DNA of 64,000 bases, from contig NC_091123.1 of assembly GCF_040183065.1 (NCBI RefSeq), positions 111,884,821 to 111,948,820 on the forward strand, read 5' to 3'. Each line of letters opens with the position of its first letter. Position 1 is the stretch's first letter. Position numbers and translations under genes: made by a program. Below, one piece after another: positions 32,944-43,244 of this stretch. Origin of the DNA: Periplaneta americana (lineage: Eukaryota; Arthropoda; Insecta; Blattodea; Blattidae). The notes beneath the pieces are model-generated. The model was not told where the DNA came from and did no database searches. It saw only the letters and a list, made by a program, of their open reading frames with translations.

Positions 32944-35631
32944 CTATGAGAAGAGGAACAAAGGTGTACGATGTCTTGTGTAGTACTGAGGGTTATAAGT
33001 TCCTAGTTTTGATACATACACATTTTGGTGGGAATGTGCCTGTTTATAAAATGTTTCAGCGAATCTCCTAATGATAACTGGGATACTTTCCACTTTTAGA
33101 TCTTGATGTATCTCTTCGTTTCTTGTGTACCACCCGCTGTTATGAATTACACGTAATACTTTATTTTGTACAACTCGAATGGGATCTAATGTTGTCTTAG
33201 GTGCGTATCCCCATACTGTAGAACCATACAAAAGCACTGATCTAATCAGCAATTTATAAATTGTTACTTTTTTAGATGTTGACAATGCACGTGTTTTTAA
33301 AAGGGGATACAGTTGTACCATTCTTGCTATTGTTTTTGCTCGTATATTTGCAATGTTGGTATGCCATAACAGACGACTGTCCAAATGGATTCCAAGATAC
33401 TTAACAGAATCCTGAAATTCAAGGGCAGTACCATACAGTGTGAGTTTAGTTTGTGGTACACTTCGAGTTCTACTGAAGGCTATGACTTGACTCTTCATTG
33501 TATTTACAGTTAAGCGCCAATGTTGGAACCATTCTTCTAAAAGGTGGACATGCCGTTGAAGTCGACCAATGGCTAGATCGGCATTACGATGTGTAGTGTA
33601 TGCTAGTGTATCATCTGCATATAAGGCTAACCTGGTGACGTCAGTTTCTGGAAGATCTGAAGTATATGCACAATATAAGTAAGGGCCCAGTACAGAGCCT
33701 TGCGGAACTCCTCCTTGAATTTTCTTTTGTCTTGATAAACAGCCGTCTTCCTTAACACAGAAACGTCTGTTCCGAAGAAAATCAGCAATAATATGAATCA
33801 GTGCATCAGGAACCTCTGATTGGATTAATTTATAAATTATACCAGTATGCCACACAGAGTCAAATGCACTTTTGACATCGAGAAATATTGCTACGGTAGT
33901 AGCTCTGTTGTTGAAACCGATAGTTGTTTGTTCAACAAGACGCAGCAGTTGGTGTGTTGTAGAGAGACCTTGTTGATATGCAGCCTGATAGGGTGGAATA
34001 AGGTTTGGTGCACTTTGTAGAAGTCTGGTCATAAGAATTCGTTCGAATACTTTGCCAAGGGCATTAATCAAACTTATTGGTCTGCGATTTGCTGGAACCT
34101 TTGGATTTTTCTTTTGTTTGGGAATGGCAGTAATATATGCAAGTTTCCAAGCATCTGGAAAATATCGATGAGCTATACACTGATTGAAAAGCTTGGTAAT
34201 ATACATAAGTGCCTTTCTAGGTAAGTTTTTAAGTTCCATGTTGTTAATTTTATCAGGACCTGGTGCCTTTTTTGGTTTAAGGCGTTTAATAATGGTTTTG
34301 ACTTCTGACGGGCTCGTTAAACAAATGTACTGGGATACGGGACATAGTAGGAATGTGCTGACAGTTTCCTCGACATGGCGATAATGTTCAACTAAGCTGT
34401 CACATTCATTAGCAGGTTTAAATTGGTTCTCAAAACAATCGGCTATCAGTTCAGCTTTTTCACAAGACTTATAAACTGGGCCATCTTTGCCATGTAAAGG
34501 TTGATTTTTAGAGTAGGAATCATGTTTGGTTAACCGTTTGGTGATTGTCCAAATTTTATTTGACTGTCCTGCATCAGCAACATCTTTTTCAAATTTCGAA
34601 ACTTTGATTTCTAGTGCCATTTTGTGCACTCTATTTTTCATAATGTTATATACGTTTTTGTCAATTTGTGATCTAGTTTTTTGCCAGCGCTTACGAGCTC
34701 TCTGTTTAGCCATTCTTAGTAGACGTAAATTCGAGTTTTGATGGAGATAACTTTGTATTGGTTCTTTCTCTAGTGAAGCATATTTTGCTGCTTTCAAAGT
34801 ATTTTCAAAGATTTTAATTCCTTCATCAATGTCTTCTTTTGTTGTAATCAATGGATTAGCAGAAATTGATTGTGAAATATATCCCCGATAGGACGACCAA
34901 TCCATGCTGCTTAAGAAAGCTTGAGGAAATAGCCTCTCAGTAGTTGCTCTTTCAATGATTAAAACAACAGGGTTATGATCAGAGGACAGTTCTTGTAAAG
35001 TGTCTATAAACAGGGGTACAGTATTACATCTGAAAAGAAATCCATCAAGTACATCTGGTTTATGATTTGCATTTTGAGGGTAGAAAGTAGGTTTGTTAGG
35101 AGTTAAGATTTGATAGCCGTGCTTGTCAGCATGTTTTGAGAGTATGCGACCTCTGGTTGTTGTTACGCGTGAATTCCACTCAATGTTCTTAGCGTTGAAG
35201 TCACCGCCAATTATAAAATTATTTGATATACAGGATATTGCATCAAGTTCTGAAACTAAGAAAGGCTTATTTGGAGAGCAATACATCGATCCAATTAAAA
35301 TGGTTTCGTTATTGTACTGAATTTCAATTAAAGTTATAGATATGTGTGTAAGCTGGGGTGATTGTATTCTGTAATGTCTAATACAATTTTTAATTAAGAT
35401 AGCTGTTCCACCAAAAGGGCCATTACTTCCATCAGAGCGATACACTGTATAATTTTTAACGCTGAGTCTCTTATTAGGTGTTAATTGAGTTTCTGTGATT
35501 AAAAACACATCTATATCATGCTGATGTAAAAAGTCGTCAAGTACATTTTTATCCCTAGTCACTCCATTTGCATTCCAGGTCACTATTTTTAGTGGCTTGT
35601 GTAACGTTTGTCTGGGTTTATTTTGTTCCAT
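32944..35631 (-). CDS. Jockey ORF2, endonuclease and reverse transcriptase
   Basis: Start placed at the ATG at 35631 (MEQNKPRQTLHKPLKIVTWN), giving 895 residues and a 14-nt overlap with ORF1. An upstream in-frame ATG at 35688 is less likely. The apurinic-type endonuclease covers roughly the first 230 residues, with TWNANG, LITETQL, GGTAILIK, IIGGDFNAKN and SSDHNPVV all present. The RT follows from about residue 460: NRRPISLINALGKVFERIL, FLDVKSAFDSVWH, GGVPQGSVLGPYL, the intact palm LYADDTLAY, and VKYLGIHLDSRLLW. The C-terminal region carries VVQNKVLRVIHN and the typical terminal fold. It nicks target DNA and copies element RNA by target-primed reverse transcription. No stop, frameshift or lost catalytic residue is visible. 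DVLDGFL replaces the usual DILDLAL-like motif. Confidence 0.95.
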   Translation of the reverse strand: MEQNKPRQTLHKPLKIVTWNANGVTRDKNVLDDFLHQHDIDVFLITETQLTPNKRLSVKNYTVYRSDGSNGPFGGTAILIKNCIRHYRIQSPQLTHISITLIEIQYNNETILIGSMYCSPNKPFLVSELDAISCISNNFIIGGDFNAKNIEWNSRVTTTRGRILSKHADKHGYQILTPNKPTFYPQNANHKPDVLDGFLFRCNTVPLFIDTLQELSSDHNPVVLIIERATTERLFPQAFLSSMDWSSYRGYISQSISANPLITTKEDIDEGIKIFENTLKAAKYASLEKEPIQSYLHQNSNLRLLRMAKQRARKRWQKTRSQIDKNVYNIMKNRVHKMALEIKVSKFEKDVADAGQSNKIWTITKRLTKHDSYSKNQPLHGKDGPVYKSCEKAELIADCFENQFKPANECDSLVEHYRHVEETVSTFLLCPVSQYICLTSPSEVKTIIKRLKPKKAPGPDKINNMELKNLPRKALMYITKLFNQCIAHRYFPDAWKLAYITAIPKQKKNPKVPANRRPISLINALGKVFERILMTRLLQSAPNLIPPYQAAYQQGLSTTHQLLRLVEQTTIGFNNRATTVAIFLDVKSAFDSVWHTGIIYKLIQSEVPDALIHIIADFLRNRRFCVKEDGCLSRQKKIQGGVPQGSVLGPYLYCAYTSDLPETDVTRLALYADDTLAYTTHRNADLAIGRLQRHVHLLEEWFQHWRLTVNTMKSQVIAFSRTRSVPQTKLTLYGTALEFQDSVKYLGIHLDSRLLWHTNIANIRAKTIARMVQLYPLLKTRALSTSKKVTIYKLLIRSVLLYGSTVWGYAPKTTLDPIRVVQNKVLRVIHNSGWYTRNEEIHQDLKVESIPVIIRRFAETFYKQAHSHQNVYVSKLGTYNPQYYTRHRTPLFLFS

Positions 35632-37102
35632 TTCCAAACAGACTAGAAACACCATCAATGAACACTGATATTTTATTAAAAATATCATTTTGTTGCTTCA
35701 CTTGCAAGAAGGTTTGATGTAAACATCTTAAATAATAACTGATGTTGAATGTTTTTAAAAAGTTCCACCATTCTCTCAATTCATGAAAAAATTGACTAAA
35801 AGATGAACTGTCAGCAAATTGATCTGGTGCCTGTCGAGTATTATTATCAATATTTACCTTTCGGAATCCTTTAATAACCTGTTGAGTGACAGGAAGTGGA
35901 GGAAAAGACTGGGCAGAAAGATCTGGCTGCTTCTTATGGGTAGGATTCCTGGTTTTCACTCCATTTACGTAAGCTTGGTATTTTGGACACTGTCTAAAAT
36001 TAGCAGGATGATCCCCTTGGCAATTTGCACATTTTGCAGGAATAGAAGTAGGTTTTTGACAAGAATATGATTCATGGTTCTCACCACATTTAACACATCG
36101 TGGTTGTATGTGGCATGAATGAGCCTTGTGGCCAAACCCTTGACACTTGTAACATTGAATCGCCCCTTGCCGGGAGATGTAATCTTCAATTTCCACTCTA
36201 AGATGGCAAAGACTGCGTAACTGACGAATATCGGGTTTGTCTTGTAATTGATTTACTGTCAGGACCCAAATTGGCATAGGCAACCATGTCATTAAGCCTG
36301 TGTTTTCATCTTGGACTTTTTTTCTTAATTGTCGAACTGACTCAATAGGATAATTTAAACTCCGAAGTTCAGTTAGGATTTCTTCAGACGAGGATTCATT
36401 TGGAAGTCCTTTTAGAACAACTTTCAATACTTTTGAAATGTTATAAGGAAAGGTATAGAAATTATATTTTTGCAGAATCAAATAATCTTGTAATTTCTCA
36501 AAATCATCTTTTGTTGAAACATATAGTTTTAGACCGACAGGACTAAACTTCCCTTCTGCTAATATTTGAAGCGAGTTCTTCAAAGTTTGTTGCAACTTAA
36601 AGTAATCAACTTTACTTGTTACCACAATAGGGGGTGGTGGCTTATGTTTCCGACTTCCATTTTGGGAATTTGCAGATTTTTCTTCTGTGGTGGAAAAATC
36701 CATTTGTGATGTAGGTTGTTGACTTATAGAATTATCTATTTCAATTTCTGGATCTTCTAATAGTGGTTGGAAAACATTGTTAGTTTTCACCGGAACTGTA
36801 GTTCCCATTTTCTTATACAAACGAGTAGCTGAAGTTCGGGGAAGAACTCCCTTCATTTTACTATGTACTGACTTGAATTTAAATTCATGTATGTCGGCTT
36901 CTCTAGGTGAGGACATTTTTCCGACTTTACGCCGTGTTCCAGAAGAGTTATGAACTTCATCAATATGCGAAGAAATGGCATTCTTTTCCAGTTGTGGATT
37001 TATAGCAGTATCATAGATGTCTGAATGAACCTGAGCAGTAGTTATAATTTCACTGAAATCACTCGAATTTTCATTAGAAGTCATATTGAATAAACAACAC
37101 AA
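35618..37102 (-). CDS. Jockey ORF1, gag-like nucleic-acid-binding protein
   Basis: 494 residues, MCCLFNMTSNENSSDFSEII at the start. The N-terminal third is polar and probably disordered. The middle holds the PRE_C2HC-type region that precedes gag zinc knuckles (KVLKVVLKGLPNESSSEEIL, PIWVLTVNQL). Three zinc knuckles follow at about residues 315-360: CYKCQGFGHKAHSC (C-x2-C-x4-H-x4-C), CVKCGENHESYSC (C-x2-C-x3-H-x4-C) and CANCQGDHPANFRQC (C-x2-C-x3-H-x6-C). In the family, ORF1 binds element RNA and forms the ribonucleoprotein needed for retrotransposition. The gene overlaps the start of ORF2 in another frame. No lesion seen. Confidence 0.93.
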   Translation of the reverse strand: MCCLFNMTSNENSSDFSEIITTAQVHSDIYDTAINPQLEKNAISSHIDEVHNSSGTRRKVGKMSSPREADIHEFKFKSVHSKMKGVLPRTSATRLYKKMGTTVPVKTNNVFQPLLEDPEIEIDNSISQQPTSQMDFSTTEEKSANSQNGSRKHKPPPPIVVTSKVDYFKLQQTLKNSLQILAEGKFSPVGLKLYVSTKDDFEKLQDYLILQKYNFYTFPYNISKVLKVVLKGLPNESSSEEILTELRSLNYPIESVRQLRKKVQDENTGLMTWLPMPIWVLTVNQLQDKPDIRQLRSLCHLRVEIEDYISRQGAIQCYKCQGFGHKAHSCHIQPRCVKCGENHESYSCQKPTSIPAKCANCQGDHPANFRQCPKYQAYVNGVKTRNPTHKKQPDLSAQSFPPLPVTQQVIKGFRKVNIDNNTRQAPDQFADSSSFSQFFHELREWWNFLKTFNISYYLRCLHQTFLQVKQQNDIFNKISVFIDGVSSLFGNGTK

Positions 37103-37669
37103 TGGGTCCGTCTACAGACGGCCCAAAAACGAAGAGAATGTAACTCAAATAAATATAATAATTGTAATTAACACACAAAAATTAAGAACTTGCTTTCAGC
37201 ACAAATTTTAAATAATCTGAACACTAGTGAAAGTTAAACACAATGTGAGCACTGTACGCAAAAAGACGCAGCTACTAACTGACTAGGACTGCTCTCCACC
37301 GCGTACCACAGCCAACTCTCTGATCTGTTATGCATATGATAACAAAGTTGTAGTTTAGTACTGTGATCATAGAGGTCAGGAGTACCGGTACCCAAAATGT
37401 AAAGGCGTGCATAGATAACATTATTACGGTTTGAATTTTCAACATCAATTTTCTCAAAACTTGCATTTGAGAGAAGTGCCTTTCTTGCACCCAACCCCTC
37501 AATTAACATATGAATACAGTAGTATAATCACAACACAGAAGAATGGAATTAAAAACAAATAAATAAACCACAACAATATTGTCACTCTTAGGTTCTAAGT
37601 CTTCAGTTAGTTCTAATTCTAAAGGAAATGGTGACTGGAATGGAAAGTCGATTAAATGTTATTTACAGT

Positions 37670-40047
37670 TTAACGAAGCTGAAGTCGTCTGGGATGTTTT
37701 CTTGCGAAAAGTTCTATTACTTCGTCCGGACTTAGGTCAATGTTACGATGAATGTTGAGCAATACCAAACCATTCAGTCTGTCCTAGTTCATCGTCGATC
37801 TGAGGTAGGTTTTCACACGTCTCAGTGTTGAGAATGACCGTTCCGCGGTGCAAGTTGTCACTGGCATGACACATAATATAGTGAGCAGCTCTCTTATATT
37901 GGGGTAGAAATTATTCCTAGTATGCAGCAAAGCTTCTATAGCCGTGTCTGGTTTTTTTGTTGCTCCTTCCAAAATTGAAACCACAAATGTAGCTCTCCTC
38001 TAAGCTCTGGAATAGTTCCTGGCAGATCCTGTTCATAAATCGTTGCAGCTTGTAGGATGACATCGATATTTTTATCAGGATCGTGTAAAAAGTTAGGAAT
38101 CAAAGATTGGAGTTTAATTACATGACTGTGCCTAGCAGGCGAAAATCGTACTGACAAATCGCTTAGAAGGTGATCAAGAAAAGGAAGAAATACATTGAGG
38201 CGGTAATAATCTTTAGGAGACTTAGACGCAACATTATTGCGATGGATTTGTCTGGATGCAACTCGAGGTACATTTACTTCTACGTCTACAGATTGAGCCA
38301 ATGCAACAGCCTTCTCAAAAAGAAAATTATAAGTGTTATTATCTCGGCAGGCCTGAAGAGTATTCATGACACATTCAACCATCTGGTAGCACTGACTTAG
38401 TTCGAGATTTGGGCTCTGTAGCTTCCGCGAAACACACAGTGTTATTCCAAATATTTCTGCTGAAATATGCAATGAAATTATGAATTCGAATTTTAAAATT
38501 GAGTTAAGCATCAAATGTGCCTTTGTACCATAGGATCCAAAATCTTCCAGGAATGATATAACTGCGGAGAAAATGTCTAAAAATTGTAACACTGCGTCAT
38601 GCCGTTCAATCCATCTTGTTTCACGCAAGGTCTTTAGTTTCGTTTTCTTGTGTTCAGGGCATATTTGACTAATTTTTTCTTTCATCATGATTGACCGCTT
38701 GCTAGACTCCCTAACATATTTTGCTATTTCAGCTACTGTGTCTACAGTTTGTCTAACACTGGGAACAGAGCACGATTTTGAAAGTGACAAATTTAGACAA
38801 TGTGAGGCACAGTGCATATAGTATGCGAGAGGCTGCTCTTTTAAAATTCGTGCTTGGACACCGCAAAACTTCCCCGACATATTAGCACCGCCGTCATAAC
38901 CCTGTCCGCGAAGATTCGAAATGTCTAGACCTAAGTCCCACAGTTCACTTAAAACAACTTTTGACAATGTCTCTCCACTTAGATCTTGCACCACTACGAA
39001 TCTCAAAAATTCCTCATGCAAGTAACACTTTTCTCGGTCTACGAATCGCACACATAATAATAGTTGCTCATTGGAACTGATGTCGGTTGTTTCATCTACT
39101 AAGATAGAAAAATATTTACTTTGGTTAACCTCTTCAACAATTTTCTTTTCAATAATGGTGCCACAGCAGTTTATGAGATCGTTTTGCGTTGTTTTACTTG
39201 TTAGAGATGAGTTTTTGGGGGCATTTTTAAGATGACTATGCAGAATCTGATCACCGGCATCAACGCGATATTTTAGAAGCTCCCTGAAATTACCTTCGTT
39301 TTGATTTTCGCTTTCCAAGCCAATCGCACCATCATCCCTGTGTCCTCTTAATGGAATATTTTGTCGGCCGCACAAAATAATTGTTTCTACTATTGGGACA
39401 AGTTTCATCCTGTTTTCGCGCACTGTTTGTAACACTTCATTATTCAATTGAACCAGAACGTTCTCTACCTTACCTTCAAACATTTGTTTAAAGTTGTCAC
39501 ATTTTAAGAGAGCAGTTTTATGATAACTGTTCTCTGAATGTCTCCTGAATATTTCAGAGGCCTTTTTGAATTTTCTTAGAGGTTTCGTAACTAAATTCTG
39601 TAACGTCACTTTGCTTCGCCCTCCCTCTTTAGATCCGAATAAAACGCACACGTGACAGAACACACCTTCATCCTTCTTACTGTAAGAGAGCCATGGAAAT
39701 CTTTTAAGCCACGCACGCTGAAATTGTCTAGACTGTCCCGATTCTAGTGTCTTCGGAAATAGATATTTTTCGTCTGGAACCCACGGATTTGTTAGAGCCT
39801 TGTATTTTATCTCGTCGCTGCATATTTCTTTTTCCACTAAGCAACCAATATCTAATACATTATGAATCGTCGAACTAGCGTCATCACTTTCACCGCATAT
39901 AACCGATTCCACTGTTACGGTATTAACAGGCATACACTTTTCTTCATCAGTTGTATCATTGTCATCCGTACTGCACTTTTCTTTCACTTCACCACACAGC
40001 TTCTTGATGAATTGTAAGATATTTGTTTGAAACTTACGTTTCGACAT
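37670..40047 (-). pseudogene. hAT-D transposase (TTF finger + DUF4371 + dimerisation), two lesions
   Basis: Opens at MSKRKFQTNILQFIKKLCGE (40047) and runs 703 codons. A TTF-type zinc finger region lies at about residues 88-140 (NPWVPDEKYLFPK, FPWLSY, VFCHVCVLFG). DUF4371 and the catalytic region follow with ILVDETTDISSNEQ, GQGYDGGANMSG and MHCASHCLNLSLSK, then ETRWIERHDAV. Near 37958-37952 a run of seven T (A on the coding strand) carries a one-base loss. The frame then continues as KKPDTAIEALLHTR and the dimerisation motif CVMPVTTCTAERSFSTLRRV (37984-37784). A TAG follows RSTMN, then the family's terminal DRLNGLVLLNIHRNIDLSPD block to a TAA at 37670. The homopolymer lesion could be a sequencing error. 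The TAG is a second defect. Confidence 0.9.
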
Positions 40048-40602
40048 TTTATAATTTCTTATAACTGTTACACTAAATAATTCACCTGTACGGACTGATC
40101 ACTTCTCGTCTCAATTCAGAAGTCGAATGTAGTGGCTATTGTAAAGTACGATAACAAAGGTGTTGGTAGCGGCCTAGCTACAGTGTGGTAGGGGTGGTTA
40201 CAGTTAGATTTCCGTTCCGAAGTCCGAGCTATTGTTAAACCCCATGGTAACGACCCCTAAGGAATGCGACCACTTACCTGATCTATTCACTCGAACTGTA
40301 AAGAGAGTTTGTATGCGAAAGAAAATAGCAAAATAATATTAAGTTTAGAAAGTGAAGAAATCATATAAGTTATATGAATAAAAAAATAATGCTTTGTACA
40401 TTTTAAATAAAAAAAGTCTTTGAATTGATATGGGGGTCTATAGCCCCCTAGACCCTCCCCCTTGTATCCGCGCCTGTATTCAGCCCCCTCACCATCAGTT
40501 TTACTGTCATCTGTGTCACTGTCTTCTTGTAAATTAATGATTACTGGTTCTAAAATGCTAACTCTTTAGCGAAATCTTCCTCTTGTAATTTCACCGCTTG
40601 TT

Positions 40603-41748
40603 TCACGCATTTTCAAGTTCCTTATGTACAAGTTCTTCCACATCCGACATTTTGAAAGTTTTGTTGTTTCTAGCGACCTCCCTTTTCACCTGGGCCCAAA
40701 TTAGTTCTATTGCACTATATTGGCAATGATAACGTGGGAGTCTTATCACTTCATACCCCATTTCATTGGCCAGCTGATCAAGTTCATACATTTTTTCACT
40801 GCTTTTGAAAGGCAACACTTTTTCCAAAAGTTCTGACTTAGTGTCTGAGGGAGAAAAACTAACACCTTTACTTTCCAGCCATTCACTGATTTCATCTTTT
40901 TTAGAGGAGGTATTTGGTGGTCTATTAATGCTAACGGAATGGTATGGAGCATTGTCCATTATAATTATATTCTCTTCCTCTAAATGATTTAGAAATCTGT
41001 TTAAGAACCAATCTCGAAATGATTGTGCCGTCATTTCTTCGTCATAATCACTGGTTTTCTTTGATCTGAATACCCAATTACTACCTGGAACGAAACCTGT
41101 TTCAGCTGACCCTACATGGCAAACAATAAGTCTACCTCCCTTTCCTAAAGGCACTTTAAGACCTCTATTTCTATTTGAGTCTTGCCAAACATATTTCAGA
41201 AAATGATTTTTGTTGAACCACGTTTCATCAAGGTAAAATGTGGGTCGAGTGTCACCTGATGATCTGATCATGTGCATTTTGCGCAGAAACGTCAGTCTTG
41301 CGGCAACAATATCATTCCGTTCCATTAGATATTTTTGCCCATCATTGGTTTTCCTGTAGCGGAATCCCAACCGATTCAATAATCTTTTAGTGGAAGAAAC
41401 TGAACCTGAGTAATTATTTTTTTTTATAAGCAGTACGGTTAGTTTGCCAGCTGTCGGAAATTTCCCGTTATCGTAAAAGTAAAAAATTGTACGTCGTACA
41501 ACGTCTTTTTGGAAGTCGTCTAGATTTGTAACTCTTTTAGGAACATTCATATGCTTTCTAGGAGAATGGAACAATTTATCGGCACCCTGTGTTTGCACTC
41601 TTTTAACGCCTCTGCATACACGGGACATTGCAGACACACTTAAAGAATACGTCTCGGCAGTCAGTGCTTGACATTTTGAAAAGTTAAGATTTTTACGCAT
41701 TTCTTCAGAAGAGTATTTCCTAAAGAAATTATAAACACTAAACACCAT
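40603..41748 (-). pseudogene. Sailor-type transposase, main open part
   Basis: Start chosen at the ATG at 41748 (MVFSVYNFFRKYSSEEMRKN) rather than an in-frame ATG 28 codons earlier, because conserved-looking sequence begins there. An N-terminal helix-turn-helix (SVSAMSRVCRGVKRVQ) and a second HTH-like region (SVSSTKRLLNRLGFRYRK) precede the DDE domain. Catalytic residues are D174 (FYLDETWFN), D265 (IIMDNAPYHS) and E348 (YSAIELIWAQ), with 82 residues between the last two. The frame stops at 40603, but shifted frames continue VKQAVKLQEEDFAKELAF. Then EPVIINLQEDSDTDDSKTDG and an acidic tail run across hAT-D to a TAG at 32597-32595. At least two frameshifts plus the hAT insertion disrupt the C-terminus. 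The catalytic core is intact. Confidence 0.88.
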
Positions 41749-43059
41749 TTTCCGAATTTTACTGCCATATCCACTCGATCCACCATTCCCACTTCCCACA
41801 TAATTGTTTTGAGAATGCCAAATTGCCAACACAGGGAAAAGGTATTACATTACACTTTCATATACCGTACTTTAAACAGAGCCAACTGCACACAACACCA
41901 TCAGAAATCGAACTGACATTTCAATTTAGTAGTCTCTCTTCTCTCCTCTCACAAACAGATAACTCTGTTTATATTCTGAAGGGACCCTTTGTTTGAAGCT
42001 GTAAGTTTATGGTTCTCAAAATTCTTACATACGATAAACATTCCTTATCGCATCGCAGCTGTATAAACATCGTCCACTACTTCATTGCTGGAAGTCAGCA
42101 CAAAGCAATGAGACAGAGGCAACTGTGACGAAAAAATCTTACGAAATTACGATGATCAGAAATAACTCTCTGATTCATTATAAATCCCATCATCCACATT
42201 AAGGACAATAATAAAAAATCTCTGCAGCTGCGACGTTGGAAGGATGTAAGCGCAAGAGAGTGAAGTGTGATAAACATGAGGACTTGGAAACACGCACACG
42301 ACAAATAACTATAAATTACTTTTTTCGATAGAACTGAGTATAGTATATATTGTAAATGTCTTTGACGTACAATACAGTAATTACATAATGGAGTAATGCT
42401 GTATTACTTTTCATGAATCATGTAATTCCATAAAGAAAAATGCTAATAGATATTGTATATAAGTGAAAATTACAAAGTATATCCGTCTAATACGCGGCCC
42501 CGATTAATACGAGGTTTACACGTAGTCCCTTTAATAGCGTCTTATCGTATTAACCCATAAAATTGGAACCACTGGAGGTAGAAACGTGATTTTTGTTTCT
42601 ATGTGTTCAGAAAACATTAAGCATTCATTATATTTACATGCAGGGTCCCAACAACATACCAATTTTCCCAGCGCACTTGTTATTTGATTTTGAGATTTCT
42701 AAGCGGCGACTATGCGGCGGGTCTGTGTAGCCCGTATGTTGCAACGCAGCACTGCCGCTATTGGCTATCGCCGATAAGCAGACACACCTGTAAACGTCAG
42801 GAGGTTTGAGCGAGACTGTAGAAGCAGTAGCCTTTTGTACAGTGTTATATGGACGCAGGTAGTGCCTCACTGAAGTGGCTCCAACGTTCGGAAAAACGCT
42901 GCAAGAGTGCGTCCGGATTTGTGCGCTCGCTCGTTCAAATGAAATACGAATAAAATGTGTAGAAATAAACTATTACAACTGCTTTCTAGGATATTATTTT
43001 TGTTTCTTTCATTGGTGGTGCCATGGCACACTGGCACTACCCCAAAAGCCGCCCATGGA

Positions 43060-43244
43060 CCACAGTCTAGTATATACAGTCACAAAGCTCAATACGTAAT
43101 AAATATGCATCCTTAGATAATTGCTAACCACTAGGATCGCTACTATCGCCTCATTACAGATAATGCGAAATAGTACCTGCACAGTCTATTGTTCCTAGTA
43201 CCCCCATAAACTCAAGCTTCGTGACTGTATATACTAGACTGTGG
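43060..43244. mobile_element. MITE family M1, copy 2
   Basis: 185 bp, ends ccacagtctagtatatacag and ctgtatatactagactgtgg. Its left end overlaps the right target duplication of hAT-A (43058-43065). It therefore predates hAT-A. Confidence 0.88.

Larger units (their letters stand above)
32767..37316 (-). mobile_element. Full-length Jockey-clade LINE, apparently intact
   Basis: 4.55-kb non-LTR retrotransposon on the minus strand. A poly(A) tail appears as a T run at 32767-32789 at its left end, and the target duplication tctctgatctgtt is perfect over 13 bp (32756-32768 and 37317-37329). A 5' UTR of about 214 nt (37316-37103) precedes ORF1 and a 3' UTR of about 155 nt follows ORF2. No RNase H domain, as expected for the Jockey clade. 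Both ORFs are uninterrupted. It is inserted in hAT-D and is therefore the most recent event in its stack. Confidence 0.95.
32643..40476 (-). mobile_element. hAT-D, near-complete, inside Sailor, split by Jockey
   Basis: Termini CAGGCGCGGATCTAGAA and, as reverse complement of the right end, CAGGCGCGGATACAAGG (first 11 bases identical). The 8-bp duplication tattcagc is at 32635-32642 and 40477-40484. Without the Jockey insertion it measures about 3.3 kb. It carries one transposase gene on the minus strand (40047-37670). The Jockey sits in its 3' region between the transposase stop and the left terminus. One of the youngest DNA transposons in the window, judged by its nearly open gene. Confidence 0.92.
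31995..42818 (-). mobile_element. Sailor-type (DD82E) Tc1/mariner-superfamily element, inside hAT-A
   Basis: Terminal inverted repeats CAGTCGCGCTCAAACCTCCT (left) and CAGTCTCGCTCAAACCTCCT (right, reverse complement) agree over 26 of 27 bases. Flanks are TT on the left and TA on the right, consistent with a mutated TA duplication. With hAT-D and one duplication copy removed, the element is about 2.98 kb. It encodes one transposase on the minus strand (41748 downwards). The region between the left end and the transposase stop includes a (TAA)n microsatellite. Tc1/mariner elements with this catalytic spacing have been described as the Sailor group. Assignment rests on spacing and motif style. 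Confidence 0.85.
27064..43057. mobile_element. hAT-A, outermost element of the nest
   Basis: Non-autonomous hAT with termini CAGTGGCGGCCGGTGA (left) and CATGGGCGGCTTTTGG (right, reverse complement). It has an 8-bp duplication, gaccacag, at 27056-27063 and 43058-43065. The right duplication runs into MITE M1 copy 2, so hAT-A inserted at the MITE end. Its own sequence is only 27064-27671, 31786-31994 and 42819-43057, about 1.05 kb in all, with no transposase. It shares the GGTGGTGCC and GGCACTACC subterminal blocks at its two ends. All else between is later insertions. Confidence 0.85.

Noticed and set aside
42480..42560. Possible pogo-like terminus (gcggccccgattaatacgag)
   Set aside because: No matching inverted copy or TA-flanked partner found. 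It lies in the 5' region of the Sailor-type element.
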